Assembly (NCBI GenBank): GCA_003558175.1
Contig: PWMO01000397.1
Location: forward strand, 1-6,541
From: Spirochaetaceae bacterium
GTDB lineage: Bacteria > Spirochaetota > Spirochaetia > DSM-27196 > PWMO01
Direction: 5' to 3'
Length of the DNA stretch: 6,541 nt
The translations under genes were made by a program, and so were the position numbers. Position 1 is the first letter of the stretch. Each line of letters starts with the position of its first letter. The notes below the pieces were generated by a model. The model was not told the DNA's origin and did not search any database. It was given only the letters and a program-made list of their open reading frames with translations. Positions 5,217 through 6,541 of the stretch are shown piece after piece.

Positions 5217-6506
5217 ATGGAACTGTTTCGCGCTCATGTCATAGACGTTGACGGCGATCCGCTGCGTGGTAACGGCAGACTACGTGCCCTGCCCGACGGC
5301 GCGCTTGCCGTAGAACAGGGTATCATAATGTCAGTGGATGACTACGACACCCTGCTTCACCGGCACCCGGGAAGCCACGTGCACGATCATCGCGGTTCGT
5401 TCCTGCTGCCGGGGCTGATCGACGTGCACGTGCACTTTCCGCAGCTGCCGGTCATCGGGGCGATGGGGCTGCCGCTTCTTTCATGGCTGAACCGGCGGAC
5501 CTTTCCGGCCGAAGCGCGGCTGAACAATGCCGAGAGTGCGCGACCGGCGGCGCGTTCCTTCCTGCGCCGGCTCGCGGCAAACGGTACCACAACCGCGCTG
5601 GCATTCGGCAGTCATATCCCGCAAGCGCAGCAGGTTTTCTTTGAAGAAGCGGCAGCGTCGGGGCTGCGGGTCTGTTCGGGCCTATCGCTGGGAGACCGTG
5701 ACCTGCCCGAAGCGCTGCTGCGCGATGCGGATACCTGCTACCGCGAAAGCCTCGAGCTGATCAAGCGCTGGAACGGGACGGAGGGAATCCGCTACGCGGT
5801 CACGCCGCGCTTCTCGGTCTGCTGCAGCGAGGCGGTGCTCGACATCTGCGGCACACTGATGCGCGAGAACGAGGGACTGCTGTTCCAGACCCACATCAAC
5901 GAAAACCGCGACGAGATCGACCTTGTCCAGCGGCTGTTCCCGTGGGCTGAGGACTACTTTGCCACCTATGAGCGTTACGGTCTGACCGGCTCGCAGTGCG
6001 TCTACGCCCACAACCTTCACGCCGGCGAAGACGAGCTCAGCCGGATGGCGTCAGCCGGTGTGGCGGTTGCGCACTGCCCGTCGTCCAACTCGTTTCTGGG
6101 AAGCGGCAGCTTCCCGATGCGGCAACACCTTGAGTACGGCATACCGTTCGCGGCCGCGAGCGACGTGGGCGCGGGCACCGGCTTCAGTCTGTTCAAGGAG
6201 GCGCTGGCGGCATACGAGACGCAGATGCTGCGCGAAGACGGGGTGGCGCTGGATCCCGCGGCGCTGCTCTACCTGGTGACCGGAGCCGGCGCAAAGCTGC
6301 TGGGCATGGACGATCTGGTGGGCAGCCTGGAAAGCGGCAAGCAGGCCGATTTCGTTCTGATGTCTCCACCGCCGCAGAGCACGCTGGCCGCGGTCATCAG
6401 TGAAGCGGGCAGCAGTGGGCAGATTCTTGGAGCACTGATCACCCTGGCGCGAGAAGAATCTGTTGCCGCCACCTGGGTTGCGGGACGCGAGGTCTACCGT
6501 CGCTGA
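5217..6506 (+). CDS. guaD: Guanine deaminase (EC 3.5.4.3)
   Basis: A zinc amidohydrolase that converts guanine to xanthine and ammonia in the cytoplasm. The 429-residue length is typical of bacterial GuaD. Diagnostic segments in order are PGLIDVHVHFPQ (metal ligands His71 and His73, then Gln76), PLLSWLNRRTFPAEAR, NGTTTALAF, TPRFSVCCS, FQTHINEN (His226 metal ligand, Glu229 catalytic), YAHNLH (His265), HCPSSNSFLGSG (286-297) and SDVGAGTGFS (Asp316). All expected metal and catalytic residues are present. The usual 'DVGGGTS' appears as DVGAGTG, a mild variation near the active site. The ATG is 5 bp after the ade stop with no clear Shine-Dalgarno of its own, so translation probably depends on ribosomes finishing ade. 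The C-terminus SGKQADFVLM...TWVAGREVYRR is the normal amidohydrolase end. SsnA or chlorohydrolase-type relatives are less likely, given the GuaD-specific PLLSWLN and FPAEAR segments. Confidence 0.94.
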   Translation: MELFRAHVIDVDGDPLRGNGRLRALPDGALAVEQGIIMSVDDYDTLLHRHPGSHVHDHRGSFLLPGLIDVHVHFPQLPVIGAMGLPLLSWLNRRTFPAEARLNNAESARPAARSFLRRLAANGTTTALAFGSHIPQAQQVFFEEAAASGLRVCSGLSLGDRDLPEALLRDADTCYRESLELIKRWNGTEGIRYAVTPRFSVCCSEAVLDICGTLMRENEGLLFQTHINENRDEIDLVQRLFPWAEDYFATYERYGLTGSQCVYAHNLHAGEDELSRMASAGVAVAHCPSSNSFLGSGSFPMRQHLEYGIPFAAASDVGAGTGFSLFKEALAAYETQMLREDGVALDPAALLYLVTGAGAKLLGMDDLVGSLESGKQADFVLMSPPPQSTLAAVISEAGSSGQILGALITLAREESVAATWVAGREVYRR

Positions 6507-6541
6507 CCGCGTCCCGCGTCGGAGCGGCCGGAGCGCGGCGA

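Noticed and set aside
6507..6541. GC-rich inverted repeat after guaD as a terminator
   Set aside because: Only a five-base stem (CCGCG/CGCGG) with a long loop and no T-run is visible before the window ends, so a terminator cannot be supported.

Overview
This 6.5 kb window is GC-rich bacterial chromosome from a diderm: it encodes a lipobox lipoprotein, a probable outer-membrane protein and a periplasmic flavoprotein. The style (acidic lipoprotein next to an 'NPA'-type outer-membrane protein, stand-alone FMN-binding secreted protein, strong AGGAGG-like ribosome sites) would fit a free-living, possibly halophilic spirochaete. That assignment is a hunch; no rRNA or marker gene is present to confirm it. 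No mobile element, CRISPR array, tRNA or rRNA was seen.

Left part (1-2696, all on the minus strand). Reading right to left there is a Tas-type NADP(H)-dependent aldo/keto reductase (2696-1653). A 186-bp gap follows, holding a hairpin and a repeated short palindrome. Next comes a very acidic lipoprotein of unknown function (1466-186), and 9 bp later the start of a probable outer-membrane beta-barrel protein that runs off the window (176-1). The last two genes look like one operon.

Centre (2697-2845). A 149-bp divergent promoter region separates the reductase from a small plus-strand gene. It holds a perfect 7-bp-arm dyad (TGTCAAT-N8-ATTGACA), a near-consensus sigma-70 promoter, and a perfect 7-bp stem-loop that abuts the Shine-Dalgarno sequence of the next gene.

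Right part (2846-6506, plus strand). A 147-residue exported FMN-binding-domain protein carries the DxxTGATxS motif for covalent FMN attachment. After a 95-bp gap come two purine deaminases spaced 5 bp apart: adenine deaminase (ade, adenine to hypoxanthine) and guanine deaminase (guaD, guanine to xanthine). Together these two would funnel both purine bases toward hypoxanthine/xanthine for salvage or catabolism. The last 35 bases hold no recognisable gene.

The catalytic genes belong to well-known families. The least explained parts are the acidic lipoprotein/outer-membrane pair, the divergent operator-like region with the leader hairpin, and the repeated palindromes between the reductase and lipoprotein genes.
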